From: Eunapius fragilis
Lineage: Eukaryota; Porifera; Demospongiae; Spongillida; Spongillidae
Reading direction: 5' to 3'
Length of the DNA: 64,000 bases
Assembly: GCA_963681505.1 (NCBI GenBank)
Contig: OY811974.1
Location: forward strand, 6,199,816 to 6,263,815
Of the stretch, positions 10,991 to 24,505 are shown in pieces (the stretch's first letter is position 1; each line of letters opens with the position of its first letter). Under the pieces are notes generated by a model, which worked only from the letters and a program-made list of their open reading frames with translations, was not told the DNA's origin and ran no database searches. The position numbers were made by a program, and so were the translations under genes.

Positions 10991-12130
10991 GTGATGTCTA
11001 CGCAAGGTCAGTGGTCCTCGGACGAAAACGTACGTACGCAAAAAGAATTACAGAGGTATGGAATTGACGTTACACGCGTGTGAGACTATACATGTACTTA
11101 TAATGTGTTATGTTCACATTTGTCATTATGTTGGGGACGAGATAATAAGACGACGTTATAACTTCACGCGTGTTATATTAAGCAACTAGTACGTATTAAT
11201 ACACAGTGACATATGTTAAGTAGTAAACAATACAATTTACATTAATTTATTTTAATTTGTGCGGTCCTAATGGAATGGTTTGGGGGGGGGGGGGGGTACA
11301 TTTCATCTTCTTTAACTACAACCACACCCCTTCCTTCTATACTTCCCTTAAGTAAAATGACCCGACAGGGTAGTGCAGGAGACTTTAAAATTATATGAGT
11401 GAGGACCAATGGACACATACGTGTAGGACCAATGGGCCGGGGTACTCCGTTACTGCAGAGGACAGGTGCAGTGCCCCCATCTTTCGTGGAGCTGCCATGG
11501 CAATGGTGATTGACTCACAGAACACAAATATTTGAGGCAGGAGAGGGAGAAGTGTGAGGATGGGTAAGAAAGTGGTGGAGGAGGAGAAAGGAAAAACAGC
11601 AGTGTGGTAAATGAGCTTCTTGTTGCACAAGATATGTTAATTAATTTGTACTGTCATAATCATAATTTTAAGGTAATATGGCCTACTACAGTACAATACA
11701 AGTTCAGGCTTGTGAAGTAGTTATTAAGTTAGGTGCGTAGACCAGGTTGCAAAACAGGAGGGGCTAAAAGGAGGGGCGGAGCCTCTCTCACAGCTGGGGG
11801 AGCGCTGTAAACACCCCCATTGTGGTCTAGGACTCCGCCCCAGAAACCGGCACGTAATTTCCGGGTGTCATGCATGTGCAGAGAGAGTAGCTCATGCTTA
11901 ATGTAGCAAAGAACTTGTAGTGCCTAAGTTGGACATGATAAATGTGATCATTGGCTTTGGACATTGACCACTGGATGATCAATTCCATGGCTGTCTCTTT
12001 GGCTCAGCACTGTCCCGGATTGGTGTGTTGTGTGACCTGGACTGGTGCGTTGCATGTATTTGACTGGTGTGTTGAACTTTAGCTGGTTGTGTGATGCATG
12101 TACTTAGTATGGTGTGTTGGGACTTATGAG
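10990..12130. other. No recognised gene
   Basis: Holds a G run at about 11281-11296 and, near 11795-11835, a relative of the repeat at 100-150. No coding frame is supported. Confidence 0.45.
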
Positions 12131-12134
12131 TTGT

Positions 12135-12427
12135 ACAAGTAACTAAAAACATTCTCTATGAGAAAGCTGGTAAGATATAGGAATTGAAGGCATGGTGGTG
12201 TAAAAAGCAAGGAAACAAGGGTCTGTAATACTAAGGGAAAATGTCATAGTTCTATGTTTAGCCCGTTTGCAGCATATACTATGTTCGTGTGCTAAAAATA
12301 CATGTAGGACTATGAAATTTTCACTTACTATTACATACCTTTGTTTTCTTGATTTTTACACCACCACATTGCCTTCAAATCCTATATCTCACCAACTTTC
12401 TCATAGAGAATGTTTTTTGTTACTTGT
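12135..12427. mobile_element. Palindromic MITE, ACAAGTAA family, locus 4
   Basis: A full-length member with ends ACAAGTAA and TTACTTGT, long complementary arms and a short central loop. No ORF. Confidence 0.85.
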
Positions 12428-12654
12428 TTCATAGATTTTTTCTCATATCTAATTGCACGTTATACACTGTCCGTATAAATGTAGTTGATTGTAAATCATT
12501 TGCTACTGCTCCTGTAGTTTTCTAGTTTGGTTATCAACAATTCTAAACTCGTCTCAAGATTCTGTCTTGTAATGATACATGTAGCGTTTAGTACGGCCCA
12601 AATATAACAATACAATTACCATAATATACCATTGACGATTTAATCACAGTAGGC

Positions 12655-12990
12655 ACTCCCGCAGCCAATTCTGAAGCTATATTGGTGAAATTTCCATTCT
12701 TTAAATGTGTTCCTACCCCAAGTTATGCGTGGTCAAGAAGAAGGAGGAGGAGGATCATTCCGGGACTGGGTACGAGGACGGGCAGCACTCTTGTTCTCTA
12801 CAACGGCACGGTTTTTGCGACAAGAAACAAGCGACGTAATTACTCACTTTCGTCTTCTCGTTCGATTACAACAACTATCTAAACGATCCGATCGTCAGGA
12901 GTCTCATTACAAACGGGTCGCGTGTTTTTAATGATTTCATAATCGAGGTTCCAATCTTATATGGAAGTTTCTGGCGAAACTTCCGATGTA
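12655..12990 (+). repeat. Dispersed repeat family R300, copy 1
   Basis: Contains GTGTTCCTACCCCAAGTTAT, a purine-rich GAAGAAGGAGGAGGAGG tract, GGGACTGGGTACGAGGACGG, CGATCCGATCGTCAGGAGTC and, at the end, a small palindrome GGAAGTTTC..GAAACTTCC. The same ordered blocks occur near 31850, 37900 and 42760. Short frames are open on the plus strand, but reading is not conserved among copies. Confidence 0.7.
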
Positions 12991-13251
12991 TTGGACTGGT
13001 GTGTTGCATGTATTGGACCAACTAACATAAATTCCATGGTGCTAAATATAAATTGGAGACTTTGCATTTGGTCTTAGCAAACATCCATAGCAAACATCAA
13101 CACACAGACATATGCACACCCACACTCAATGCGTATGATCTATAGCTAGTCTCCTTGTGTATGATCTAGCTCCCCTTGCTAGAGAGGTCCAGTTTTTTGA
13201 TGATTGGGCTATTGAACCCCACTTGATAACATGCAGAAACGTTATAAAAAC

Positions 13252-13253
13252 AC

Positions 13254-13284
<31 letters not shown>
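13252..13284. repeat. (CAA)n microsatellite
   Basis: About eleven uninterrupted CAA units. Confidence 0.9.
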
Positions 13285-13286
<2 letters not shown>

Positions 13287-13598
13287 AACATGTACATTAA
13301 CAAACACCCTAGCTTGAGAGGTCCAGGTCCGATCTATTATCAGCCCAGCTTCCCCAAATACTGGACTATTTGAGACCTATGTGAGTGTATGAAATAAGTG
13401 ACACAAATGAACACACACATTCACACACATGCACACACACATGTACATGCACACACACATTCACACACATGCATCCATGTCTCGGGGCTCAGTGGGGGAG
13501 GGCGCCCGCGATATGAGCAGTCAACTTCGGGCCTGCATGCATGATACTAAATGGCCATGGCTACGTGGGCCTCTAGGCTTAGCTGTATATACATGTAT

Positions 13599-13939
13599 AC
13601 AAGTAAATAAAAATTTCTCTTTGAGAAACAGAGTGGGATGTAGGATTGGGATTGGTGATGTAAAAAGCAAGGAAACAAGACACATTATGGATTGGTACCA
13701 GAATACTACAAGACGGTCCTACATTTAGCCAAGAACCATGCACTTTGGCCAACTGACAAGACGGTCTTAAATTTAGTTAATTGAAATTCACAAAGTACAT
13801 GGCTCTTGGCTAAATGTAGGACCGTCTTGTAGTATTCTGGTACCAATCCATAATGTGTCTTGTTTCCTTGCTTTTTACATCACCAATCCCAATCCTACAT
13901 CCCACTCTGTTTCTCAAAGAGAAATTTTTATTTACTTGT
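13599..13939. mobile_element. Palindromic MITE, ACAAGTAA family variant, locus 5
   Basis: Ends ACAAGTAAATAAAAATTTCT and its complement. The arms of about 140 bp are nearly perfect complements, with matching inner strings ACAAGACGGTCCTACATTTA and complement. It shares terminal and GTAAAAAGCAAGGAAACAAG blocks with the other loci, but its middle is different. Confidence 0.85.
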
Positions 13940-15050
13940 TTTCTTGCTTTTTTTCCTACCATGTAGAAGGATTGGTTAGGTGGCTTCTGTGCATACTGAC
14001 ACGTGTGTGCATTCATATCAAGATCCAATTACGTAATCCATTAAGATTTCGTCGGCATTCGATAATGATACGTAATTGTTGTTCCCAACGAGCATTGGGG
14101 ATGTTTGGAGAGGCTGCTTCTGTATCAATAGTTCCCACCAGGCCGGGGTGCTTATGCGAGGTTTCTGTGGTGACACCGCGCGTACGTATAATGCCTTTTC
14201 ATATGTTTATTTGAAAAACACATCTTATTTTTAGTAAAAATTAGCAGGTGCAACTCTTAAACGAGAACCCGCGTCGCCTTGTACGTCCCCTCCTGTAGGG
14301 AGGAAAAAAATGTGCCTCAACTGAAGCAGGAGGGACGGGACAGCTGCTGCGAGTGGAGGAGCAGGAGCAGGAGGAACGGATCAGCTGTGGCAAGTGGAGG
14401 AGGAACGGGTTCGTTCTCGATGCTGCTGTACATACCAGCTATAACATCTATTGTAGGATCCATATCTGTATGTAAAAGAAAAGTACATCAAACCATATTT
14501 GCACCCCCATACTATGGTCTCATTGCTGAATCGTACAACTGAGCAATGATTCGGAGATTACCTTTATATATACTGCTGGGAAAGTAACTTATCATACTTG
14601 AGGTGAGGCTTCAAATGAACGCATTAACTATGGTTGCATTGCAATGCTGATAAAGTCCTCCATCCTATCATACTTTTTTGGGGGCTAGGAATGACTAGCC
14701 ATATTTGATGTAAAATTATCATTATTCCAATAGCACATAATTCACTGAGTAATGAGTTCGTACTTCGTAGTTTTCTCACATGTGGATGCATGAAGTATTA
14801 TACATACACAACAACCTGTGAATCAGAGTTAGCATAAGGTATAGGCTTGATACCCAACTTTCCACCAAAATGAGAAAGTCAGGCTACACCAATTAGATGC
14901 TGTACTGTATACGCATAGCATACATGATTAAGTTTGACATAACAGTTCATATGCTACCATCGCTAATTCAACTCATGTACCTCATCTCTTGACAATCAAT
15001 CAGCTCATGGACACACTAATTTTACTTTTTCATGTATATATTGGTTGTGG
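13940..15050. other. No secure gene
   Basis: On the minus strand near 14300-14490 an acceptor-like TTTTACATACAG is followed by an open stretch containing MDPTIDVIAGMYSS and a proline run. It is soon interrupted, so I leave it unannotated as a gene. Confidence 0.4.
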
Positions 15051-15053
15051 AAG

Positions 15054-15263
15054 TGTAGCGCAACCCCGCGTAGCGCAACCTCAGTCTCAAACAGACTATA
15101 AACTTGATAATAGCGCAGAACACCCACACGCATACAATACACACGATTATATACTGTTCTACTTACAACCAACCATTGTTCACTAATGCACACGGCACTA
15201 TAGTTCTCGAAAGTTCTGCCGTCAGGCTGTCGCTAGCAGAGTTCAGCCGTTGTCATCGTTACA
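15054..15263 (-). repeat. 3' LTR of gypsy element 1
   Basis: A 210-bp terminal repeat bounded by TG..CA, here downstream of pol. The pol frame runs into it and stops at 15243-15245, so the last few codons are LTR-encoded. Confidence 0.92.
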
Positions 15264-18200
15264 CAGCTCCCTATCCAATGAAACTGTGTCCTCACAGTTT
15301 GTATAGGTGAGTACAGAATGAACAACTACCTGCCCATACCAATCTGGAGGATGTCTGTTCCGAGTTGAACGACGCAACCGTTCTCCAGGTTCAGGTAGTT
15401 CTGGCTCAGCAGGCGGCTGTGGTGGCTGTGGGGGTGCGGGGGCTATAAGTAGAGGCGGGGGTACGTGTTCCTCTACTGCTGGCCTCTGCTCTGGCCTCCT
15501 AGTTTCCACGTATAAATATTGCTCATCCTGTGAATCAGCCTGTGAACCCTGCGGCTCTTTCTTAATCTCCTCCTCCTCGTCTGATTCCTGTTCATCCCGT
15601 GGTGTTGCCATCTCATCCTCCTCTCTTGACTCCTGTTCTCCATGAGGTGCTGCCTGCAAAAACGGTTTCAATCGATTGTAATGCACTATTAATCTTTTTC
15701 GTGGATGTGCCAGTCGTCGGATATCGTATGTGACTTCTCCCTTTTTGCGCAATATTTCATACGGTCCTTGCCATGGTCGATGAAATTTGGGAGACTTTCC
15801 TCTTGGAACAGCAGGGGTGTAGAGCCATACATGATCCCCCCTCTGAAAGACACACGGTGTATTCTCTTTCTGATCGTACCCAGTCTTCTGACGCTGCATG
15901 CCTTTCTGTGCATGCTGTCTGACATACTGATACACCAGCTGGAACCTTTTCTTCAGATGGTCCACATATTCGACACTTTCCTGTGGGACCTGCTCAATAC
16001 TAACTGGTAGATTAAACATTAAATGCTCCGGCAATACCACCTCCCTCCCAAACATCATCTCAAAAGGTGTTACTCCATTGGTCTCATGCACAGATGTACG
16101 ATACGCGAACATCAATAATGGCAAGTGAACATCCCAATCACGTTCCGCATCACCAACAGCAGTGCTCAACAAATTTAACAGAGTTCTGATAAATCGTTCG
16201 ACTAAGCCATCCGATTGAGGGTGATATGCAGATGTGCGAGTTTTTCGAATTTGAAGAAGGTCACATATGTTCTTAATGACCTTACTTTCAAAATTTCTAC
16301 CTTGGTCTGAGTGCAATTGTTCAGGCACACCAAAACGACAAATAAATTCGTTCACCAAACATTTAGCTACCGTTATTGCCTCCATGTTAGGTATTGGGTA
16401 GGCTTCCGTCCATTTAGTAAAATAATCAGCAATAACAAGAACATATTTGTTGCCTCTCGGGGTTTCAGGTAAAGGCCCCATGATATCCATCGCCACACGT
16501 TGCAGTGGTCGTTTTACAGGATCAAGCTGCAGGGGTGCACGTGATTTAGCAGGTGGAGGCTTCCTAGATGCACAGGACAGACAACCAGAACACCAAGCAA
16601 CTACATCTTTGCGTTGCCCTACCCAGTAAAAACGTTCGCGCACCTTTGCAAGGGTCTTATTAGTTCCAAAATGACCTCCCCTAATAGAACTATGCAAAGC
16701 TTCTAATAACACTGGGACCAAATTAGGAGGGAGAACTAACTGCAACCTTCTATGAAGCCCCTTGCAAGGAACATCTTCCCACTGCCGATACAACACCCCA
16801 TTGTGCAGAACCAGATAATGAGACTGAGCCCACAATGCTTGAGTATGTGAGGACAGATGCTTTGGAAAAACTGGGGGGATACATTCATTTTCCAGCCATT
16901 GAATAACTTGCCTAATGCTGGGGTCCTGTCTTTGTTCTTCAGCAAGTTCTTTCAGAGTCCAACATGGCAGCCAGATGTCCGATGGTACTGTAGCAACCTG
17001 TTGAACCAATAACTGACACTGAGGGCAAGGCATACGAGACAGGGCATCAGCATTAGTATGCTTTGTACCAGGGCGATGAACCACCTCAAAATCATATTCA
17101 GAAAGGCACTCCAGCCATCTAGCAATTTGACCCTCTGGTTCATGGAAACTCTGCAACCACCGCAAAGAAGCATGGTCTGTCCGCACTGTAAAACGCCTGC
17201 CATATAGATATGGACGAAAATGTTTGATTGCCCATACTAAAGCTAGCATTTCACGCCTTGTAGCACAGTACTTCCTTTCAGCTTTTGACAGGGACCTGCT
17301 TGCAAAAGCAATGACACGTTCCCCACCTGAAATATACTGTGAAAGAACAGCGCCAAGCCCCTCCCCACTAGCATCTGTGTCTACAATAAATGGCTGGTTG
17401 AACACAGGGTAGCCTAATATGGGTGCTGTTACCAGACATTCCTTCACCAGGAAAAATGCAGCATCACAATCAGATGACCAATGCCATGTATGACCCTTTT
17501 CAGTAAGCTTTACTAAAGGGGCTACTATAGCAGCAAAATTTTTGACAAATCATCTATAATATGATGCTAACCCCAAAAATTGTTTCAATTCTTGCAGACA
17601 GGATGGAGTAGGCCAATCAGCAATACACCTTGTTTTGTCTGGATCAGTTTTAATACCATGCTCTGACACAACGTGCCCTAAATATTTTATGTTCTTTTGC
17701 AACAACAAACACTTACTGGGTTTTATTTTCAAACCAGCCTGCTTCAGACGGTCAAAGATCTCACGCAACCTTGAGAAATGTTGTTGGACTGTTGCACTGA
17801 AATTCAAAATATCATCCAGGTAGATAAGACATGTTGTCCAGTGGAGTCCTGCTAGTACTCGCTCCATTAGACGCTGAAAAGTGGCAGGAGCATTTGTTAG
17901 ACCAAAAGGCATGACACGGAACTGAAATAGACCATATGGAGTAACAAATGCCGTTTTCTCACGGTCTCCTGGTGCCACCTCCACTTGCCAGTATCCACTT
18001 GTAAGATCAAGGCAGGAGAACCACCGTGCAGACCCCAGGACATCCAGTGTTTCGTCAATACGAGGTAGTGGTTGTGCATCCTTCTTGGTCACAGCATTCA
18101 AGCGTCTGAAGTCCACACAAAATCGTGTGGACCCATCCTTCTTTTTGACTAACACTACTGGGGCTGACCATGACCCCTGACTGGGTTCTATCATCTTCCT

Positions 18201-19534
18201 TCCTAACATGTCATCCAACAATTCTTTCACTTCTTCCCTTTGATGAATAGGCAACCTACGACCTGACTGCTTAATTCCTTTATGATCCCCAGTATCAATG
18301 TGATGGTACACTAAATCTGTTCTCCCTAGATCACCCTCACATTGTGACAAAATACCCCTATACTTCAATAGCAGCTGTTTTAACTCATCCTTCTCATTGT
18401 CTGTAACACCGTCTGCCACCTTATCGACCAACTGCTTGACAATGCTCTGAACACCAGTGTTATTGGCATCCACTCCAGCTGAGCATGCCATGCTACTGTG
18501 TTCCTCCAAAGGATACAGTGTGCCCTGCTTATGTAGAACCATAGGGAAAGGAGAAGGATTAAGCAACTGGACAAGTACTTCATTAGACCCTTTACCCACA
18601 CATGAGACAGATCTAGCCACCATCAAGCCATGACGTTCCATGAATGCAGCATTGGGCTCTAACAATACAGAACCCTGTATACCAAATAGGCCACCTTTGC
18701 ATGCAATGAGAATTCGCATTTGAGATGACCCAGGAACCTCCACATGCTCCATAAGTTGTACATTACATACTCCAACTGATGGTCGCCTTTTATCCGTCTC
18801 CATGCTCAATGCCTCAGTTCCTACTACAAGTACTCCTGCCCCTAAATCTAGTTGGCAGTTAAACTTGGAAAGAAAATCAGCTCCAACTAAGCACTCTTGT
18901 GTCAACTGGCTAGCCACTAAGAATGGGAAATTAGTATGTATGCTTCCAATATGCAAAGGCAATTCAACTTGACCTAGCAAGTTCAATTGCTGCCCATTTG
19001 CTGCAACCACAGGATGGTTAAGATCTTTTAGATGGTAACCATATCCTCCACTTTTTAATACATCCCGCCATACATCTTCCCTAATCAGTACTACCCCAGA
19101 ACCAGTATCAATGAGCATTCTGGTCACTCTCCCTGCAACCTCTCCCTGAATCATCATAGATGAGCTTACCGCTTGCACGACACCACGTCGCTTCAAACAA
19201 TCACGTTGAAGATGCCCAAACTCACCGCATCCCCAACACTTTAACTGCCTTCTTCCGTGTGCATTCTTTGGACAATCCTTTCTTACATGTCCGCGAGACT
19301 TGCAATTCCAGCACGCCGGACCCGTTTTCCCCCGTTCTTCGCTCTTATCCCCTGCTCCCCGCTGCACACCTTTCAGCTCATCAGATAACCTTTGTACTTC
19401 TCGTCTCAGAGTCTCCACTTCACTTCGTTCTTTATCCCGGCGCAGTGTAGCTGTAACCAATTCAGAATTAGCGCTCTCACCTTCTGTAGATGCCACAACT
19501 TCTTTCTGCCTCAACGCCTGCAACTGCTCATATC
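15243..19534 (-). pseudogene. pol: Gypsy element 1 nucleocapsid and Pol polyprotein, one internal stop
   Basis: In order from 19523: two CCHC zinc knuckles (CWNCKSRGHVRKDC and CWGCGEFGHLQRDC), aspartic protease (IDTGSG), reverse transcriptase with YLDD about 568 residues after the 19523 Met, RNase H (VDTDASGEGLG), the HHCC integrase zinc site, the integrase DDE core (MDIMGPLPE, SDQGRNFES, AYHPQSDGLVERF) and a Pro/Glu-rich tail ending RRSTRNRHPPDW. A single in-frame TGA at 17550, after GLASYY, is the only break; the same frame resumes directly and runs about 770 codons. The product would process and copy the RNA and integrate the DNA. The gag N-terminal half lies 7.4 kb away. Confidence 0.92.
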
Positions 19535-20039
19535 CAGAAATGAGCGGTCAAAGGGAAAAGCTAATTAATTCGCGGTTTGCGAATCAGCGAATATTCCCGT
19601 ATATTTTCCCATAGAAATGTATGGGGTCCTTCAATACCAAGCACACCAGATTTTTCTCAGCTTTTGCCAAAAGAAATTGTTTGTATACTACATTTTCCAT
19701 GATTTTTAGTGGGGTCGCCGTATTTTTCCTATTTAAGGTTAGGCTTCCCTAGGATTGTCATAACATTGTCCTCAATGTACAGGTAGTCAATGGGAGCGTT
19801 TCTCATTACAATATTCCACGACCATTTGTGTCAACACCTTAACGATTTCCTATTTTGCCAAGAGAGAAACACATAGTTAGTACATCGAAGAACTATATTA
19901 TGCATTGAAAACTAGGTCTTCCAATTTAAAAATCGGCTTCCATAATTGGAAGAAGTATTCCATATTGAATCAGCATGTTGTCTCCGTCTCGTGCCCTCAC
20001 AATTGTACGTACGTCGCAACAGCAGTTGACATAGAGCAA

Positions 20040-20850
20040 ATGACACAGAGACCAATACAGAGACCGATTTGGGACCGGAAGTCGACACAGAGACCGATTT
20101 GGGCGTGATCCCACCAGAAGTCGGATACTAGTAACGTACGGCAGGCAGGCAAGCTGGGAATGATAAATGGTGTCTCATTCCATCGTAACGATGGGGAAAT
20201 TGACATCTTCGTAGCAACCCGAGGCTGTTAAATTTTGCCTTTAGCCTGCGACGTGCACGTAAGTATTAGTTCAGCGCCACACTCGGATCACGTGCCATCC
20301 CCCTGATAATTATCGCGCAACATCACAGTTAAAAATTCAAAGCTTCTGGGGGCCCCTATGGGGGGAGCATACAACGCTCCACACAAGGAGTTGTGAGGAG
20401 CGTTGTACCAGAAGCATTGAATCTCCATTCGTTGTAACTATGTCGGGGGGATGGCACGTGATCCGAGTGTGGAGTTGAGCTAATACGTACGCACGTGTAC
20501 GTCGCAGGCTAAAGGCAAAATTTAGCAGCCTCGGGTTGATACGACGATGTCAATTTCCGATCGATGGAATGAGACACTATTTATAATGTTAATACTTATG
20601 TACGTCTAGTTAGTCTCGCAAGCCAGGACGTACGGGCTACGGAGGACTGGGGCCCTCGTCCCAGTCCTGCTTACGTCGAACGTACAATAACTAAGTATGT
20701 CAACTTTACGCAATATGACGTAACCAAATGACATACTTATATGACAGTTCGATTTGGGCGTTGCCCTGGACCGGAAGTCGACACAGAGACAGATTTAGGC
20801 GTGGCCACACCATACATAGGATACTAGTAATGCACAGCAGGAAGGCAAGT
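20040..20850. repeat. Direct repeat flanking a foldback
   Basis: A block with ACCGGAAGTCGACACAGAGA, GATTTGGGCGT and GATACTAGTAA occurs near 20075-20130 and again near 20750-20830, on either side of the 20165-20585 foldback. Confidence 0.65.
20165..20585. repeat. Foldback element with arms of about 180 bp
   Basis: The left arm (from TGGTGTCTCATTCCATCG) and the right arm (to CGATGGAATGAGACACTA) are complementary. Shared internal strings include CCGAGGCTG, TTTTGCCTTTAGCCTGCGAC and CACTCGGATCACGTGCCATC. The loop is G-rich near 20345-20400. Confidence 0.85.
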
Positions 20851-21081
20851 TTATGTCTCATAGCCTCAATTCCATGGTCCTGTCTCATACATTTTTTTGT
20901 GTCACATAGCCTCCACTACATGCTCCTGTCCCATGCCCTTCCTTCACTGTAAATTCTGAGTGGGGGGAGGTGTAGTTGAGTTAAATCACAGGCGTAATTT
21001 TGTGTTGGAATTTACTCTCTGAAACCACAGACGGACCATATTTTAACTTCATCTGTATGTCACACCCTTGCAGCTACAGGT

Positions 21082-21138
<57 letters not shown>
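21082..21138. repeat. (CA)n microsatellite
   Basis: About 28 CA units, next to a CTTGCAGCTACAGGTAAA core. Confidence 0.95.
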
Positions 21139-21140
<2 letters not shown>

Positions 21141-22304
21141 ATTAACATCCATAATTCCCTACATGTGTGTCTCTTAACCTCCAGTACATGGTACTGTATT
21201 GTAGTCTCCACTACATTTTTGTGTGAGGGGGTTCATACATCTGTGCGTGCAGAGCATAAATCCCAACTGAAAATAAGGGTTGCTATCAGCACGGCAGTGG
21301 TTTTTAACTCAACCACACCTCCCCCCACTCTGAACTTATAGAGAAGGAAGGGCATGGGACATGAGTGGAGGTTATGTGACAATACTTTAACTCGCATGTC
21401 ACACCCCCTTGCAGATGTATGTAAACACACACACATTAACACTTAGACATGTACACAAATCTCACAGGCTTGCGTCTCGCAGGACTGCATGGATCTCATA
21501 GCCTCCACTACATGTCTCATATCCTCCCCTGAATGCCCATGCAGGTCTCCTAGGACCCCAAGGGGGGGGGGGGGGAGATGAGCCTGTACCCCTGTACCCC
21601 TTACGTTCCCCCCCCCCCCCCCCCACACCTTATGCCACCCCCCTCCCAAATCAACCACTGCTTTGTGTCTCATTGTCTTCCACTACAAACTCATGTGACC
21701 ATGCCCTTGACAACCTTCACACACTGACTAACACAAACCATTCATGCTTGTGCTTCTCCATTACATGTTCCTATCTCATGCCTGCATTAAATGCTCATGT
21801 CTCATAACCTCCACTGTGATGCCCTTGTCTCACTATATATGGTAAAGCCATGGAAGTTTGAATGCTACATTCTCAGGGTGCTTGTCTATATAAACTTTAG
21901 TACATGTACCTCAGATCTACCACATCTGATCTGATTGGGCAGCAATAATAAAGGCTTCCCATTATAGCCTGCACACATCTCTATAAATCCTTGAACTTAC
22001 AGAACTTACTGTTCAGTAAGGACTATGTGAATGGTACCATTGAGGGACGAAAAGAGTCACATCACCTTTGTACATGCACACACACCACACAACACACACT
22101 GAACTTGAGCACATAGTGAAGGGGTCACATGAGCATGTAGTGGAGGTAATGAGACAAAAGCACGTAGCAGTGGCGGATTTAGGATTTGGGAGGGTGAGGG
22201 CACAACGTGTGGGAGGGTCCACTCATACTGCAACTGGGGGGGGGGGGGGGGGGGGATGCTGTAAGCTTGCCCATTCGGTGAGGCTTACCATGGTGCTTTC
22301 ACAT

Positions 22305-22530
22305 GGATGCACTAGCTATGGTGCCTTCACATGGATACACTGGCTATGGTGCCTTCACATGGATACACTGGCTATGGTGCCTTCACATGGATACACTGGC
22401 TATGGTGCCTTCACATGGATACACTGGCTATGGTGCCTTCACATGGATACACTGGCTATGGTGCCTTCACATGGATACACTAGCTATGGTGCCTTCACAT
22501 GGATACACTGGCTATGGTGCCTTCACACAT
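22305..22530. repeat. 28-bp minisatellite, about eight copies
   Basis: Unit begins GGTGCCTTCACATGGATACA and continues CTGGCTAT; the copies are almost identical. The array forms the loop of the inner palindrome and ends in inverted unit copies at 22530-22575. Confidence 0.93.
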
Positions 22531-23947
22531 GTGAAGGCACCATAGCCAGTGCATCCATGTGAAGGCACCATGGTAAGCCTCACCGAATGGGCAAGCTTAC
22601 AGCATCCCCCCCCTTCCCCCCAGTTGCAGTATGAATGGACCTCCCACACGTTGTGCCCTCACCCTCCCAAATCCTAAATCCAACACTGCTACATGCTTTT
22701 GTCTCATTACCTCCACTACATGCTCATGTGACCCCTTCACTATGTGCTCAAGTTCAGTGTGTGTTGTGTGGTGTGTGTGTGTGCATGTACAAAGGTGATG
22801 TGACTCTTTTCGTCCCTCAATGGTACCATTAAACATGGTCCTTACTAAACAGTAAGTTCTGTAAGTTCAAGGATTTATAGAGATGTGTGCAGGCTATAAT
22901 GGAAGCCTTTCATGTACAGGACTTGTAGTGACTGTGAATATTATTGCTGCCCAATCAGATCAGGTGTAGGAGACGGGCCACACAAGCATGTGAACTTAGT
23001 GCAGGCTGCTATGAGACACTGTAGGCTAGCATGAGACATAAGTATGTAGTGATCTATGGAGGCTATGAGACACGAGCATATAGTGCAGGCATGAGATAGG
23101 AACATGTAGTGGAGGCTATGAAGCACAAGCATGAATGGTCTGTGTTTGTCTGTGTGACATGCTGTTGAAAAAAAAAACAATATGGAGAGTGGCTAATACA
23201 TCTGTGTATGCAGAGCATAAATAAATAAAAAAAGAAGGGTTGCATTTTACCTCCAGCTTGGCTTTAACTTGACCACACCTCCTCCCCACTCTGAACTAGA
23301 GCACATGGTCAAGGGCATGGTCACATGAGCATGTAGTGGAGGTGATGAGACACAAAACAGTGGTGGATTCAGGATTTGGGAGGGGGAGGGGGTGGGGGTG
23401 GGGTGGGCACAAAGTGTGAGAGAAGTTCACAGCAAGGGGGGTGGAGGGAATGCTATTAGCTCTTCCATCGGGTCTGTAGCTAGGGTTAGAGGGGGGGAGG
23501 GGGGGGGGACGCTGAAAGCTCGCCTATCATGTGAGGCTTTGCCCATATGCCTTTTCAATTATGGTATTCTTGGCATTAAAAATCTCATAGTAAAATACAA
23601 TGGATACTTTTTAAAATTGTAACAGTGGTGGATTCAGGATTTGGGGGGGGGGGGGGCGGGCGGCCACAAGGTGTGAGAGGGGTCCCCATCTAGGGAGTGG
23701 TGAGGGAACACTTTAATTATAGTGAAGGAATTGTATGGGGAGGAGGCTATGAGATGCAAAAATGTATGAGACAAGACAGTGTAGTGGAGGCTATGAAACA
23801 CAAGCATCTACTGCAGGGCTGAAAGCAACCATTCTTTTTAGTTGGAATTTACGCTCTGCATGCACAGATGCACAGATGTATGAACCCCCCACCATACATT
23901 AACTTTTTTTTTGCATGTCACACCCCCTTGCATATATATGTAAATAC

Positions 23948-24006
23948 ACACACACACACACACACACGCACACACACACACACACACGCACACACACACA
24001 CACACA
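23948..24006. repeat. (CA)n microsatellite with CG interruptions
   Basis: About 29 units, again adjacent to a CCCCTTGCATATATATGTAAA core. Confidence 0.9.
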
Positions 24007-24464
24007 TTAATATGTAAAACCACACAAAACTCACATGCTCGTGTCTCACAACATGGTCAGGACTACATGTATCTCATAGCCTCCACTACATGTCTCATAT
24101 CCTCCCCTAAATGCCCTGGTCACCTAGTCCCCACTACACAGTAATGGACCCGGGGGAGGTGGGATGGGCCTGTGCCCTTAGCTCCCTCCCCTTAAAATAA
24201 ATAGCTTTAAAGGGAGTTTGGTATGAGATTATTAATGCCAAAAACACCACAATTGTAAAGGTGTATGGGGTAAGCCTCACTGGATGGGCGAGCTTACAGC
24301 CCCCCCCCCCCCCCCCCCCCCCCCCAGCTGCAGTGGGCACTGACCCTCCCACACCTTGTGCCCTCACCCTCCCAAATCCTAAATCCGCCACTGCTACATG
24401 CATGTGTCTCATCACCTCCACTACATGCTCATGTGACCCCTTCACTATGTCCTCAAGGTCAGCG

Positions 24465-24505
<41 letters not shown>

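Noticed and set aside
12682..12931. Overlapping Arg-rich frames
   Set aside because: They lie in repeat R300, and the frame is not kept in its other copies.
14279..14542. Plus-strand 87-codon frame and minus-strand MDPTIDV stretch
   Set aside because: Low-complexity GGA repeats drive the plus frame, and the minus exon breaks after about 35 codons.
22068..22562. 164-codon frame with GYGAFTWIHWLW repeats
   Set aside because: It translates the 28-bp minisatellite and runs into the palindrome arm.
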